This document shows positions 8,079 through 16,312 of a stretch of 64,000 nucleotides of DNA, piece after piece (the first letter of the stretch is position 1; every line of letters begins with the position of its first letter). Both the position numbers and the translations under genes were made by a program. The notes under the pieces were generated by a model. That model was not told the DNA's origin. It saw nothing but the letters and a program-made list of their open reading frames with translations, and ran no database searches. This DNA is from Haloferax elongans ATCC BAA-1513. GTDB taxonomy: Archaea > Halobacteriota > Halobacteria > Halobacteriales > Haloferacaceae. Location: assembly GCF_000336755.1 (NCBI RefSeq), contig NZ_AOLK01000018.1, positions 51,819 through 115,818 of the forward strand. The letters are read 5' to 3'.

Positions 8079-9014
8079 TTATTCTTCGTCCGCGTCGAGT
8101 TCGGCAGCGAGTTCGTCGGCGTCGATGTCGACGTCCTCGATAGCTTCCTCGATGTCAGCGCCGCCTGCGCCGCCCATCATGCCGCCGAGGCCGCCCATGC
8201 CGCCCATGCCGCCCTCGATGGTCTCCTGGACGATAACGCGGTCGAGGTCGAGACGCTGCATGACGTCCTGTGCAATCTGCTGCTTGGAGAACAGCCACTG
8301 CTGGTTCATCGTCATCTGCGGCGTCGCCTCGATGTAGAGCGTGTCCTTCTCGACGGTGACGAGTTCCGTCTCGGGTTCTGCGTCTTCGTCTTCCTCGTCG
8401 TCGTCAGATTCGACGACCTGCTCTTCTTCGACTTCGTCGGTCTGGACCCAGACCTCAGGAGCCTGCTGGAGGTACATTCCGAGGAGGCCGGAGGCCTGCT
8501 CTTCGCGGTCGTCGACGACGTCGAGGACTTCGTACTCGTATTCGAGGTCCTTGCCCGCGAGCGGGTGGTTGAAGTTGACGCGGGCGCGGCCGCCGATGAT
8601 GGTCTCGAGACGACCCTGGTCGCCGTCGATGGTGACCTGGGCACCGGGGTAGCGGTCGTCTTCCGGAATCTTGTTGGCGCTGACCGTGCGCACTTCGTCC
8701 TCGTCGTACTCGCCGAACGCTTCGGCGGCCGGAATCTCGACGTCGCCCTCGTCGCCGACTTCGGCGCCGATGAGTTCGTCGTCGACGGCGGGGAAGACGT
8801 GACCCGCACCGACGATGATGACTCGGGGTTCGAACTCGTAGCCTTCGACGTCAATCTCGGCCTCTTCGGCCACTTCCTTACTCGTAGTGTCGACGACGTC
8901 GCCGTCCTCGACCGTGCGAACCGTGTACGCGAGGCGGACGAAGTCGCCGTCCTGAATACCGGACTCGACTTCTTCATCGACCTGCTCGGCCTCCGCCTGC
9001 TGTTCGTCGCTCAT
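8079..9014 (-). CDS. slyD: FKBP-type peptidyl-prolyl isomerase, SlyD-like, with long C-terminal extension
   Basis: 311 aa from the ATG ending at 9014. Residues ~20-180 form an FKBP domain with an insert-in-flap: DGDFVRLAYTVRT, the GAGHVFPAVDDELIG loop, the flap with IPAAEAFGEYD, and FNHPLAGKDLEYEYEV typical of SlyD/archaeal FKBP26. It acts as a prolyl isomerase and holdase. The second half is unusual: an acidic linker DDDEEDEDAEPE, a ~70-residue mixed domain, then a Gly/Met-rich run GGMGGMGGLGGMM and an acidic tail. The start was chosen at MSDEQQAEAE because upstream codons are basic and cross the promoter. Confidence 0.9.
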   Translation of the reverse strand: MSDEQQAEAEQVDEEVESGIQDGDFVRLAYTVRTVEDGDVVDTTSKEVAEEAEIDVEGYEFEPRVIIVGAGHVFPAVDDELIGAEVGDEGDVEIPAAEAFGEYDEDEVRTVSANKIPEDDRYPGAQVTIDGDQGRLETIIGGRARVNFNHPLAGKDLEYEYEVLDVVDDREEQASGLLGMYLQQAPEVWVQTDEVEEEQVVESDDDEEDEDAEPETELVTVEKDTLYIEATPQMTMNQQWLFSKQQIAQDVMQRLDLDRVIVQETIEGGMGGMGGLGGMMGGAGGADIEEAIEDVDIDADELAAELDADEE

Positions 9015-9142
9015 ACACCCTACGTGATTCGTGCGACCCTTAAGAATCACGTTTCGCCGGTGCGAGATGTTCCGTCGGACGTACCCCCGAAACTCGGGCA
9101 CGACAGACGATATCCGTCGAATCGTTTATGTTACTATCACGG

Positions 9143-9149
9143 TTTATAG
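9143..9149 (+). promoter_or_regulatory. TATA box of the membrane operon starting at 9168
   Basis: The sequence tttatag lies 19-25 nt before the ATG at 9168. A second AT-rich element, tttatg, lies 18 nt further upstream. The distance fits a leaderless or near-leaderless transcript. Confidence 0.45.
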
Positions 9150-9167
9150 TAATAGAGGTGTGTCAAC

Positions 9168-9629
9168 ATGGCTCAGACAGAATTGTTCCTTGGGTTCGTC
9201 GTTGGGGTGGTACTACTGGCGTTCGTCGTGGCGTACGTCGGTCGCGGGTGGCGACAGTACACGGTCAGTGCACCCGTCGGTGGCGGTGGCTCGGGTGGCG
9301 GCAGTGGGGAAACGAGCAGTACCATGTCGAACTGGACCGAGGACCCGACAGTTCTCTCGCTCGCGTTCCTCCTCCTCGCACTCGGGTTCGGCCTGATAGC
9401 TGTCCTCTTCGTCGGCGGCGGGGGCGTGTCCGAAGAGATGACTAACACCGCTGGTGCAGTCCTCGTGGCAGCCACGGTCCTCGTCGTCGTCGCCTACCTC
9501 TTTCACGGGACGTACCATGCCGCCCGGAGTTGGGGCCTCGAACGGTCGCAGGCGGCGCTTCTCGGGTCGTGGGTACTCGGCCTGTTGTTCATCGTCGCCC
9601 TCTCCTTGCGACTCCTCGGCTTCCTCTGA
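9168..9629 (+). CDS. Membrane protein of unknown function, 153 aa
   Basis: ATG 9168. One N-terminal hydrophobic segment (residues ~6-25), then a Gly/Ser-rich external-looking linker (VGGGGSGGGSGETSS, about 37-51), then three more hydrophobic segments (~62-83, 92-111 and 128-150). No known catalytic motif. It is the first gene of a probable operon with the 464-aa membrane protein (86 nt later) and a zinc-finger membrane protein, lying between the FKBP gene and the cytochrome oxidase cluster. A link to respiration is only suggested by position. Confidence 0.65.
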   Translation: MAQTELFLGFVVGVVLLAFVVAYVGRGWRQYTVSAPVGGGGSGGGSGETSSTMSNWTEDPTVLSLAFLLLALGFGLIAVLFVGGGGVSEEMTNTAGAVLVAATVLVVVAYLFHGTYHAARSWGLERSQAALLGSWVLGLLFIVALSLRLLGFL

Positions 9630-9715
9630 GATGTGGGAGATATGCGAGACGTGGACGGCGCTGAAAGACGGGACGTGACCGCCTCTGGAAGGCGACTCAC
9701 CACAGTCACCGAACG

Positions 9716-11110
9716 ATGAGTTTCCAACGTCTGCTGGGCCGCGTCCGCCGCACCCTCGTCGCACTGGCAGTACTCACTGGTAGCCTCGCGGCTGCGACAC
9801 GGCCAGTGGTAGCCCACGCCGGGTCGCTTGGCGGGTCGCTCCAGTCGGTTCCGGCACCGTTCTGGCTGGTGGTCGTCTCCGGGGGCGGTGTCGTCGGCGT
9901 CTCCTTTCTCGTCTCGGCGTTCGTGACCGACGACGAGACACTCGGCGCGTTCGCCCGCCGGAGCGTTGCGCTCGGTCGCCCCGTCGAACTCGTCGGAAGA
10001 GGACTCCAAATCGGCGGCGTGGTTGGGTTGGGTACGGTCGTCGCAGTCGGCTTTTTCGGGCCGAAAGCCGCGATTGCGAATCTCGGCGTGCTCCTCGTCT
10101 GGGTCGGCTGGTGGGCCGGGTTCACGATGCTGACCTACCTCGTCGTGGACGTGTGGCCGCTCGTGAATCCGACGCGGACGCTGGGCACAGCAGTCCGGTC
10201 GCTCGGGGAGTTTCCGACGCGCACCATCCCGGAGGCAGTGGGGTCGTGGCCGAGCGTCGTGGGCCTGCTCGCGCTCGTCTGGGTCGAGGTCGTCAGTCCG
10301 CTTTCGGCCAATCCGCAGGCGCTTGCGGTCGTCGTACTCGGGTATTCAGTCGTGACGGTCGCGGGGGCCGTCGTCTTCGGCGACGCGTGGTTCGACCACG
10401 TCGACCCCGTCTCCCGGGTGTTCCGACTCTACGGCCTGCTCGCACCGGTTCAGCGAACTGACGATGGGTTCTCGGTGTCGTTCCCCGGAGCGGGGTTGGC
10501 CCGCGTCGAGGCGGCGATGGACACCGACGACGTTGCCTTCGTCATCGCCCTCTTGTGGGTGACGACGTACGACGGCCTCGTCTCGACCGTCGCGTGGGGG
10601 CGCGTCCTCGACGCGCTCGCTCCAGTTCCCTCGTGGGTAGTGAACCTCGTCGGCGTCGTCGCCGGCTTTCTCGTCTTCTTCGTCGTCTACCATCGCGCAG
10701 CCGATTCGGCCCGCAAGACCGCCGAGACGTACGTCACCGGCGACTTCATCGCCGGATGGTTCGCACCCGCGTTGGTTCCAATCGCCGCAGGCTACCATCT
10801 CGCCCATTTCGCGGGCTACGTCGTCGGTCTCGCGCCCGCGCTGGCGACAGTCGCATTCGACCCTCTCTCGCCACCGGCGAACATCACGGTGTTAGCTATC
10901 CCGGAGTGGTTCGGTAGTCTACAGCTCGTGTTCGTCGTTCTCGGGCATCTGCTGGCCGTCTGGGTAGCACACACGCGGTCGTTCGACGTGTTTCCGGGGC
11001 GACTGCAACCGCTTCGGAGCCAGTACCCGTTCGTCGTCGTGACCATCTGCTATACGGCGTCGAGTCTCTGGGTCGTCGCGCAGCCGACTCTCGGAGGTGT
11101 CGCGGGATGA
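9716..11110 (+). CDS. Large polytopic membrane protein of unknown function, 464 aa
   Basis: ATG 9716. The N-terminus has a signal-like segment ending near RPVVAHAGSLGG, followed by about eleven hydrophobic segments. Conserved-looking polar features inside the membrane are VYHRAADSA (about 324-332) and GYHLAHFAGY (about 358-367). Histidines in such places often bind haem or copper, but no family motif can be named; a CtaG/CopD-like copper role is a weak guess from the AHA start after the signal. The stop overlaps the next gene by four bases (ATGA), so the two are translationally coupled. Confidence 0.7.
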   Translation: MSFQRLLGRVRRTLVALAVLTGSLAAATRPVVAHAGSLGGSLQSVPAPFWLVVVSGGGVVGVSFLVSAFVTDDETLGAFARRSVALGRPVELVGRGLQIGGVVGLGTVVAVGFFGPKAAIANLGVLLVWVGWWAGFTMLTYLVVDVWPLVNPTRTLGTAVRSLGEFPTRTIPEAVGSWPSVVGLLALVWVEVVSPLSANPQALAVVVLGYSVVTVAGAVVFGDAWFDHVDPVSRVFRLYGLLAPVQRTDDGFSVSFPGAGLARVEAAMDTDDVAFVIALLWVTTYDGLVSTVAWGRVLDALAPVPSWVVNLVGVVAGFLVFFVVYHRAADSARKTAETYVTGDFIAGWFAPALVPIAAGYHLAHFAGYVVGLAPALATVAFDPLSPPANITVLAIPEWFGSLQLVFVVLGHLLAVWVAHTRSFDVFPGRLQPLRSQYPFVVVTICYTASSLWVVAQPTLGGVAG

Positions 11111-11406
11111 GCCGACTGAGAGAACACAAGATGACGACGCCGACCCCCGAGACGAGCGTCCCCGAGGGAGAACAGCCAGTCGCGACGTGTCCCTACTGCG
11201 ACCGACCGTTCCGCCGGGAGCGACTCCGAGACTTGCACGTCGGTGACGTGCACGAGGAGTGGACAGAAGCAGAACGGGAGGCATACGAGGTGGCCGTCGA
11301 AGCCGAGTCCGAAGACCTGTTTCAGTACCACCTGAAGGTCGCGGGGGCACTCGGGGCGACCTACGCGGTGCTGTTCTTGCTCGCAGTGGTCGGATTCAGC
11401 CTGTAA
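11107..11406 (+). CDS. Zinc-finger protein with a C-terminal membrane anchor, 99 aa
   Basis: The start overlaps the previous stop as ATGA. Residues ~28-50 contain CPYCDRPFRRERLRDLHVGDVH, a C2H2-like finger (Cys-x2-Cys, His-x4-His). A charged helix rich in Glu follows (about 52-70), then one hydrophobic segment (LGATYAVLFLLAVVGFSL) ends the protein. It is therefore probably a tail-anchored membrane protein with a cytoplasmic zinc finger. The coupling suggests that it is a subunit or regulator of the 464-aa membrane protein. An IS-type end begins directly after its stop codon. Confidence 0.7.
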   Translation: MSRLREHKMTTPTPETSVPEGEQPVATCPYCDRPFRRERLRDLHVGDVHEEWTEAEREAYEVAVEAESEDLFQYHLKVAGALGATYAVLFLLAVVGFSL

Positions 11407-11410
11407 ACTA

Positions 11411-11460
11411 CCCCACCCTACTTCCTCGGCGCATACGCGCCTCGGTCCTTGAGGGTGGGG
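11411..11460 (-). ncRNA. 3'-end stem-loop of the TnpB element, candidate omega-RNA end
   Basis: ccccaccct (11411-11419) pairs perfectly with agggtgggg (11452-11460), and an inner hairpin ggcgc/gcgcc (11428-11432 with 11437-11441) has an atac loop. In TnpB elements the 3' end of the transcript forms the structured guide RNA (omega-RNA), and sense-overlapping transcripts at this place are known in Halobacterium. The guide would lie just beyond the stem at the host junction (bases just below 11411). Expression is inferred. Confidence 0.5.
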
Positions 11461-11482
11461 CTTTGATGTGGACTCCCGGCAA

Positions 11483-12733
11483 TCAGTCGCCAGCAATAGG
11501 CTGGTGACTCTCGCCGTTCAACGTCCCACCATTTATACGCAGGTCTACTTCTGCGTCTCCGCTCCCCGACGTGGGCGAGGAACGGAGTTTGTGCATCCGC
11601 TTTCGAGCGTAGCGTAGCCCGATATTCTTCGCACCGTTGTAATCCGCGTTCACCTCGTACCCGCACTTCTGGCACTTGAAGCGTTCTCCGTGGCGGTTGT
11701 CCTCGTGCGTGAACCCACAGTCCGTCCGAGAACAGCGTTGGGACGTGTGGTTCGGTTCGACTTGCTCCACGGAGACACCCCGCTCAGGTGCCTTGTAGGA
11801 GACGTACTCGTAGAGGCGTCGGAACGCCCAGACGTGGTGCCACTTCGCCTGCGGAAGCCGCTCACGAATGTCGGTCAAGTCTTCGAACACGATAACATCA
11901 CAGTCGTGTTCGACGGCTTCCGTGACAAGCTCGTTGGCGAGCGTGTGGATGTACTGCTTTCGCCACGCTTCTTCGCGCTTCCCGAGTCGAAGCAAGGCGT
12001 TGTGTGCGGCTTGCGTGCCGCGCTGTTGCATCTCTCCACGCCGCTTCTCAAACTCGCGGCACCAATGGTCGTACTCGTCTCCCTGCCAGAACGTGCCGGT
12101 CGAGGAGACGGCGAGTGAGTTGACGCCGAGGTCGATACCGAGGACCGTTTGGTCGGGGTGCCCGGTATCTGCCGGAACCTCTGCGTCGTCGCCGTCTGTC
12201 CGCCGAGTCGAGAGTTGGATGTAGAACTCGTCATCCACCGCGTCGTACCGAACCGTACTCTCGCGGAACTCGTAATCCTCGGAGAGAACGTATCGCTCGT
12301 AGGGCGTCGGACTGTCTGCCGGGAGAATGAACGACGGTTCGACCCGGCCCTCGACAGTTGCCAGCGACACCTTTTTTCGGTAGAACGTCGCGCTCCGTGC
12401 GTCGTAGTCCATCGTTTCGGCGGTGAACGTCGGACAAGAGACACGCTGTCCCTTCTTCCACCGTTCGACAACGCCCTTGACGGCTTCGACAGCGCGTTTG
12501 ATGGCGGCTTGAACGAGTTGTGCCTGTAGGTCCGTCTCCTCTCGAAGTTCGGAGTAGAGTGCGTCACGAACCTCTCGCTTGTTGGTCTTACACTCGCTGT
12601 AGGAGGTGTCGGACCAACAGTAGTCAGCGGTTCGGTTCGCGCAGTACAGGTATTGCTCGGCGGTTCGGTGGAGTGCGTCGCGTTGCTCGTCGGAAAGGTC
12701 GAGTTTCACGACGGCGGTTCGACGCACGCCCAC
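11483..12733 (-). CDS. tnpB: RNA-guided endonuclease TnpB
   Basis: 416 aa from a GTG. The RuvC nuclease motifs are complete: LGIDLGVN (Asp201), VFEDLTD (Glu284) and NADYNGAKN (Asp364). A four-cysteine zinc finger lies between the last two (Cys334, 339, 354 and 357). The N-terminal ~190 residues are the usual wedge/REC-like part. The full catalytic triad suggests an active nuclease. TnpB cuts DNA next to a target-adjacent motif with an omega-RNA and helps the element persist. A TATA box at 12756-12763 puts the transcript start at about the GTG. Confidence 0.95.
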   Translation of the reverse strand: MGVRRTAVVKLDLSDEQRDALHRTAEQYLYCANRTADYCWSDTSYSECKTNKREVRDALYSELREETDLQAQLVQAAIKRAVEAVKGVVERWKKGQRVSCPTFTAETMDYDARSATFYRKKVSLATVEGRVEPSFILPADSPTPYERYVLSEDYEFRESTVRYDAVDDEFYIQLSTRRTDGDDAEVPADTGHPDQTVLGIDLGVNSLAVSSTGTFWQGDEYDHWCREFEKRRGEMQQRGTQAAHNALLRLGKREEAWRKQYIHTLANELVTEAVEHDCDVIVFEDLTDIRERLPQAKWHHVWAFRRLYEYVSYKAPERGVSVEQVEPNHTSQRCSRTDCGFTHEDNRHGERFKCQKCGYEVNADYNGAKNIGLRYARKRMHKLRSSPTSGSGDAEVDLRINGGTLNGESHQPIAGD

Positions 12734-12755
12734 ACTTCAGAGAAGACTCGACGGT

Positions 12756-12763
12756 ACTTATAC
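12756..12763 (-). promoter_or_regulatory. TATA box of tnpB
   Basis: On the minus strand the sequence reads GTATAAGTA, 23-30 nt before the GTG start at 12733, so the tnpB transcript is likely leaderless. Confidence 0.5.
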
Positions 12764-12819
12764 GTCCGGGAGTCGGCCGGTCGGAGTATGCCGGTTGTGT
12801 CGTACCGTGTCGGTTTCCT

Positions 12820-12872
12820 CTCCGGCCTACTCGCTCCCTTCGCTACGCTTCGGTCGCTCCTTGAGGCCGGAG
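12820..12872. repeat. Inverted repeat at the 5' side of the TnpB element
   Basis: ctccggcct (12820-12828) and aggccggag (12864-12872) are perfect inverted copies 35 bases apart. They may be the subterminal hairpin of the element's left end or a transcription-end signal of the oxidase cluster that reads toward it. Confidence 0.45.
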
Positions 12873-12889
12873 GCTCCACCTTGCATTAC

Positions 12890-12912
12890 GCTGACGGGAC
12901 TTCGCCGTCAGC
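12890..12912 (-). terminator. Stem-loop just after the oxidase-cluster gene ending at 12914
   Basis: gctgacgg (12890-12897) pairs with ccgtcagc (12905-12912) around the 7-nt loop gacttcg. It begins one base after the stop codon of the small membrane gene, so it probably marks or stabilises the 3' end of the cox transcript. It lacks the T-run of a typical archaeal terminator. Confidence 0.4.
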
Positions 12913-12913
12913 G

Positions 12914-13129
12914 TCACGCGTGGCCGTGTTCGTGGTCGCTGTCGGAATCAGCCGGCTCAGGTAGTCGCATCACGACCGCAGTGAGAACGGCGACGCCGAG
13001 AATCGCAACCGCACCGCCCGCAGCGATGACAACTTCGCCCGCGCCGACCGCCTCCGCGACGAGCAGAATGACGAGTCCGAGCACGACGCCGACGAACGAG
13101 ATGCCAAGCTCGACCGAGTGTTCAGCCAT
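12914..13129 (-). CDS. Small membrane protein of the oxidase cluster, 71 aa
   Basis: ATG ending at 13129, chosen over an upstream GTG because it starts MAEHSVELGI just before the first hydrophobic segment. Two membrane segments (about residues 8-30 and 35-58) are joined by a short Gly-rich turn. The C-terminus is acidic and His-rich (DSDSDHEHGHA), which could bind a metal. It is the last gene of the cox cluster, 60 nt after the preceding small membrane gene. Function unknown. Confidence 0.65.
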   Translation of the reverse strand: MAEHSVELGISFVGVVLGLVILLVAEAVGAGEVVIAAGGAVAILGVAVLTAVVMRLPEPADSDSDHEHGHA

Positions 13130-13189
13130 GCACAATGATACCACACCAGTCGTCAAGAAGGTATGCCCGAAGACCGTCTCGCAAGCGAC

Positions 13190-13462
13190 TCAATTCGTTG
13201 CGTTCTCGCCGCTTCTGGCCGCGACAACGACGAGAGCAAAGACGGCAATACCGAGCAAGAGTCCTGGGCCGACGACGAGCGGCGTGGTGAGACTGCCGGG
13301 AACGACGCGAGTCATCATGACAGTCACGCCGACGCCGACGGGGACCGAAAAGAGGAGCGCGTAGGCGACAGCCGTGCGTAGCGAGGGGCTGTCGCTAACC
13401 GCGGGGGCAGGGCCAGAGTCGGCCTCAACGTCGGCTGTCGAATCTGAACGCGTCACGGTCAC
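13190..13462 (-). CDS. Small two-segment membrane protein of the cox cluster (DUF6684-like)
   Basis: 90 aa from a GTG that overlaps the coxD stop by four bases (GTGA). An acidic, Ser/Thr-rich N-terminus of ~28 residues is followed by two hydrophobic segments (about 30-52 and 58-82) separated by RVVPGSLTTPLV. The place in the operon and the shape match the small cox-cluster proteins annotated in haloarchaea. A direct role in oxidase assembly or as a minor subunit is an inference. Confidence 0.7.
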   Translation of the reverse strand: MTVTRSDSTADVEADSGPAPAVSDSPSLRTAVAYALLFSVPVGVGVTVMMTRVVPGSLTTPLVVGPGLLLGIAVFALVVVAARSGENATN

Positions 13463-13719
13463 AGGAGCGAGTACGACGCTGCGACCGTGAGCGCCAGTGC
13501 TGCCACGAGGCCGATGCCGACCAGATACGTCAGCGACCGCGGCTCCCAGCGGAGGTGCTGGAAGTACGCCGCGACCAGCACGGCCTTCGCCGCCGAGAGG
13601 ACCATGATGATGCCGAAGGCAGTCCAGTAGGCTAACCCCGCGAACTCGACGAGGACCTGCACCGTCGCCGAGACGAACAATACCACGTAAATCGCCGTAT
13701 AGAATTTTGTTGATACCAT
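13459..13719 (-). CDS. coxD: Cytochrome c oxidase subunit IV-type protein
   Basis: 86 aa from the ATG ending at 13719. A Shine-Dalgarno-like GAGGTGA lies five bases upstream and decides against the in-frame GTG at 13728. Three hydrophobic segments (about residues 8-28, 32-52 and 62-83) carry the hallmark KAVLVAAYFQHLRWE of the bacterial/archaeal COX4 (CtaF) family. It is a small accessory subunit that stabilises the haem-copper oxidase. It follows the coxAC gene and shares a four-base overlap with the next small gene. Confidence 0.88.
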   Translation of the reverse strand: MVSTKFYTAIYVVLFVSATVQVLVEFAGLAYWTAFGIIMVLSAAKAVLVAAYFQHLRWEPRSLTYLVGIGLVAALALTVAASYSLL

Positions 13720-13729
13720 CTTCGTCACC

Positions 13730-16312
13730 TCACAGGATGTAGAACAGCGGGAAGAGGAACAACCAGACGATGTCGACGAAGTGCCAGTAGAGGCCGAAGT
13801 ACTCCACCGACCGGTTGTCTTCGAGGTACGCGCCTCTCCATGCGCGTGCGGTCAGATACAGTGCGATGATGAGCCCCGCGATGACGTGGGCCGCGTGCAG
13901 CCCCGTCGTGAGGAAGAACGTCGATGTCCGGACGTTCGTCGAGAGCCACAGCCCCTCGTGGAAGAGGTGCTGCCACTCCAACGCCTTGTTGACGAGGAAG
14001 CCGATGCCGAGGACGAAGGTGGCACCGAGGCTCGTGACGAGCCCCAGTTTGTGCTTCTTCTCGGCGGCGACGAGCGCGAGGACGACGGTGAAACTGCTCG
14101 TCAACAGGATGTACGTGTTGACGAGGCCGGGAATCGGGTCGTCCGGGACGGGTTGCCACCCGGTCCATCCGAAGGCGAATCGCGTGAAGATGTACGCGCC
14201 GAGGAAGCCGCCGAACAGCACCACGTCGGACGCGAGGAATATCCACATCCCCACCTTACCGTTGTCGATGCCGGAGAACGGCCACGCCTCGCCCTCGTCG
14301 AAGACCGGACCGTGGAACGGTTCGAGGCCCATCGCGATGAGCGACCCGAGCGTGACGCCGAACCCCGCGACTGCAGTCGTCGCGTAGGCGGCCCCCATCA
14401 TCCCCTCAGGGAACGCAGCGTCTTGCAGCGGGGAGATACCGAGCAAGATGAGGAACGCGCCCAGTGAGAGGACGAACGGCCAGATGCTCGCGTGGCTCGG
14501 CCCTTCGACCTCGGTGGCCTCGACCGTCGGCTCGTACTCTGTCGTGACTGCGGTGTGTGGCGACGTAGCCACGCCGCCGCCTGCGGTTGCACCCCCACTG
14601 CCGTCGGCAGCCGTTGCACCGCCTGTCACGTCAGACTCTCTGTCGAGGATGAATGACAGGTGGCCGTCGCGGTAGGTCGGCGTGCCCTCGAAGTTTTCGA
14701 GCGGTGGCGGCGACGAGACGGCCCACTCGGCGGTGGTCGCGTACTCCCACGGGTTGTCGGAGACGGGGTCGCCCGTGAAGGCGCTCTTGAACAGGTTGTA
14801 GAACATGATGAGGAACGACAACCCGAGGACGAACCCACCGATTGTGGCGAGTTGGTGCCACGGCGCGAGTTCCGGTGCGTAGTCGAAGACGCGGCGCGGC
14901 GTCTCCCACGCGACGAAAAGCGGGAAGTACAGCAGATTGAAGCCGACGAAGTAGGCCGCGAAGTGGACCTTCCCGAGGAACTCGTCGTACATCCGGCCGG
15001 TAATCTTCGGGAACCAGTAGTAGAGGCCCCCGACGAGCGCCGTCACACCCCCGACCATCACGTAGTGGAAGTGCGCGACGACCCAGTAGGTGCCGCGGAA
15101 CTCGTAGTCGAGGACGACAGCACCGAGGAAGACGCCCGTGATACCGCCGATGATGAACAACAGGAGCGCCCCGAAGACGAAGAGGAAGGGCGTCGTGAAG
15201 CGTATCTTCCCCTTCAACATGGTGTAGATGAGCGCGAAGACCATCAGGTCGAACGGCAGCGAGATGCCGATGGTCGTAATCATAAAGAGCGTCTTCACCT
15301 GGAGGTTGATGCTCGTCAGGAACATGTGGTGCATCCAGACGACGAAGCTCTGAATCGCCACGAGCACCATCGCGATGATGAACCACTTCCGCCCGACGAT
15401 GCGGCGGCCGGTGAACGTCTGGAACACCTCGGCCATGACGCCGAGCGCCGGGAAGAACACGATGTACACCTCGGGGTGGCCGAAGAACCAAAAGAGGTGT
15501 GTCCAGAGGAGTGCCCCCGCTGGCGACTCCATCGCGAAGTAGGTCGTCCCGAGCAGTCGGTCCGCCGAGAGGACCATCAGCGCGGCGAGGAGCGCCGCGA
15601 AGGCGAAGAGCATCATCCAGACGGTGAGGAGAATCGTCCAGCTAAACAGCGGCATATTGCGGAGTGTCAGCCCCTCCGCCCGCATGCGATGCATCGTCGT
15701 CAGGAAATTGACCGACGAGACGGTGACGGAGGCGACGAACAAGACGAGTGCCAACACCGCCGTCGACGCCCCAACGTCCGGTGTGAACGTCGGGACGTTT
15801 AGCGGGGCATACATCGTCCACCCGCCGGAGAAGGTGCCGCCTTGGAAGAACGAGACGCCGAAGAGGATGCCAGAAAAGAGATAGAGCCAGTAGGAAAGCG
15901 CGTTCAGTCGGGGGAACGCGAGGTCTTTCGCGCCGAGTTGGAGCGGGACGATGTAGTTCGCAAAGCCGAACGCGAACGGAGAGAGGAACCAAAACACCAT
16001 CAACAGCCCGTGGGCCGAGACGGCCTGATTGTACGCGACCGGGGCGAGAATCGTCTCACCCGGTGCACGCGGTGCCCACAGTTGGATGCGCATCAACCAC
16101 GCGAGGACGCCGCCGAGGACGAGGAAGAAAAGCGATGTGACGATGTAGAGGATGCCGACGTCTTTGTGATTCGTCGTGACGAACCAGCGCTTGATACTGC
16201 CCGTCCCCGGGAAGTCGTGACCGTGGTCGTGGTCGTCCTCGTGGCCGCCTGCGACGACTTCACTCCCGACTTCTGTGCCACCGTCTGTCCGTTCTGGGTC
16301 CGTGTCGCTCAT
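13730..16312 (-). CDS. coxAC: Haem-copper cytochrome oxidase, fused subunits I and III
   Basis: 860 aa, a CoxA-CoxC fusion. Residues ~35-560 are subunit I with twelve membrane segments: [17 protein letters not shown] (CuB His and cross-linked Tyr), HHMFL (CuB His pair) and [14 protein letters not shown] (haem ligands). [13 protein letters not shown] is the D-channel entry, so this is a type A proton pump. After a variable linker (about 560-640), [14 protein letters not shown] begins subunit III, ending with the [14 protein letters not shown] helix. It reduces O2 to water at the cell membrane. Its start overlaps the coxB stop (ATGA). Confidence 0.97.
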   Translation of the reverse strand: MSDTDPERTDGGTEVGSEVVAGGHEDDHDHGHDFPGTGSIKRWFVTTNHKDVGILYIVTSLFFLVLGGVLAWLMRIQLWAPRAPGETILAPVAYNQAVSAHGLLMVFWFLSPFAFGFANYIVPLQLGAKDLAFPRLNALSYWLYLFSGILFGVSFFQGGTFSGGWTMYAPLNVPTFTPDVGASTAVLALVLFVASVTVSSVNFLTTMHRMRAEGLTLRNMPLFSWTILLTVWMMLFAFAALLAALMVLSADRLLGTTYFAMESPAGALLWTHLFWFFGHPEVYIVFFPALGVMAEVFQTFTGRRIVGRKWFIIAMVLVAIQSFVVWMHHMFLTSINLQVKTLFMITTIGISLPFDLMVFALIYTMLKGKIRFTTPFLFVFGALLLFIIGGITGVFLGAVVLDYEFRGTYWVVAHFHYVMVGGVTALVGGLYYWFPKITGRMYDEFLGKVHFAAYFVGFNLLYFPLFVAWETPRRVFDYAPELAPWHQLATIGGFVLGLSFLIMFYNLFKSAFTGDPVSDNPWEYATTAEWAVSSPPPLENFEGTPTYRDGHLSFILDRESDVTGGATAADGSGGATAGGGVATSPHTAVTTEYEPTVEATEVEGPSHASIWPFVLSLGAFLILLGISPLQDAAFPEGMMGAAYATTAVAGFGVTLGSLIAMGLEPFHGPVFDEGEAWPFSGIDNGKVGMWIFLASDVVLFGGFLGAYIFTRFAFGWTGWQPVPDDPIPGLVNTYILLTSSFTVVLALVAAEKKHKLGLVTSLGATFVLGIGFLVNKALEWQHLFHEGLWLSTNVRTSTFFLTTGLHAAHVIAGLIIALYLTARAWRGAYLEDNRSVEYFGLYWHFVDIVWLFLFPLFYIL

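Larger units (their letters stand above)
11410..12913 (-). mobile_element. IS1341-type (IS200/IS605 family) solo-TnpB element
   Basis: A TnpB gene without TnpA, read leftwards, sits between two convergent host genes. The 3' side carries a long stem-loop (11411-11460) directly next to the host stop codon at 11406. The 5' side has inverted repeats between 12820 and 12912. No target duplication is expected for this family, so exact ends are uncertain. No host gene appears broken by the insertion. Without TnpA it can only move if helped in trans. Confidence 0.75.

Noticed and set aside
14660-15802. A 380-codon plus-strand frame opposite coxAC.
   Set aside because: An antisense shadow of a GC-rich gene with many Arg and Glu; coxAC is certain in that place.
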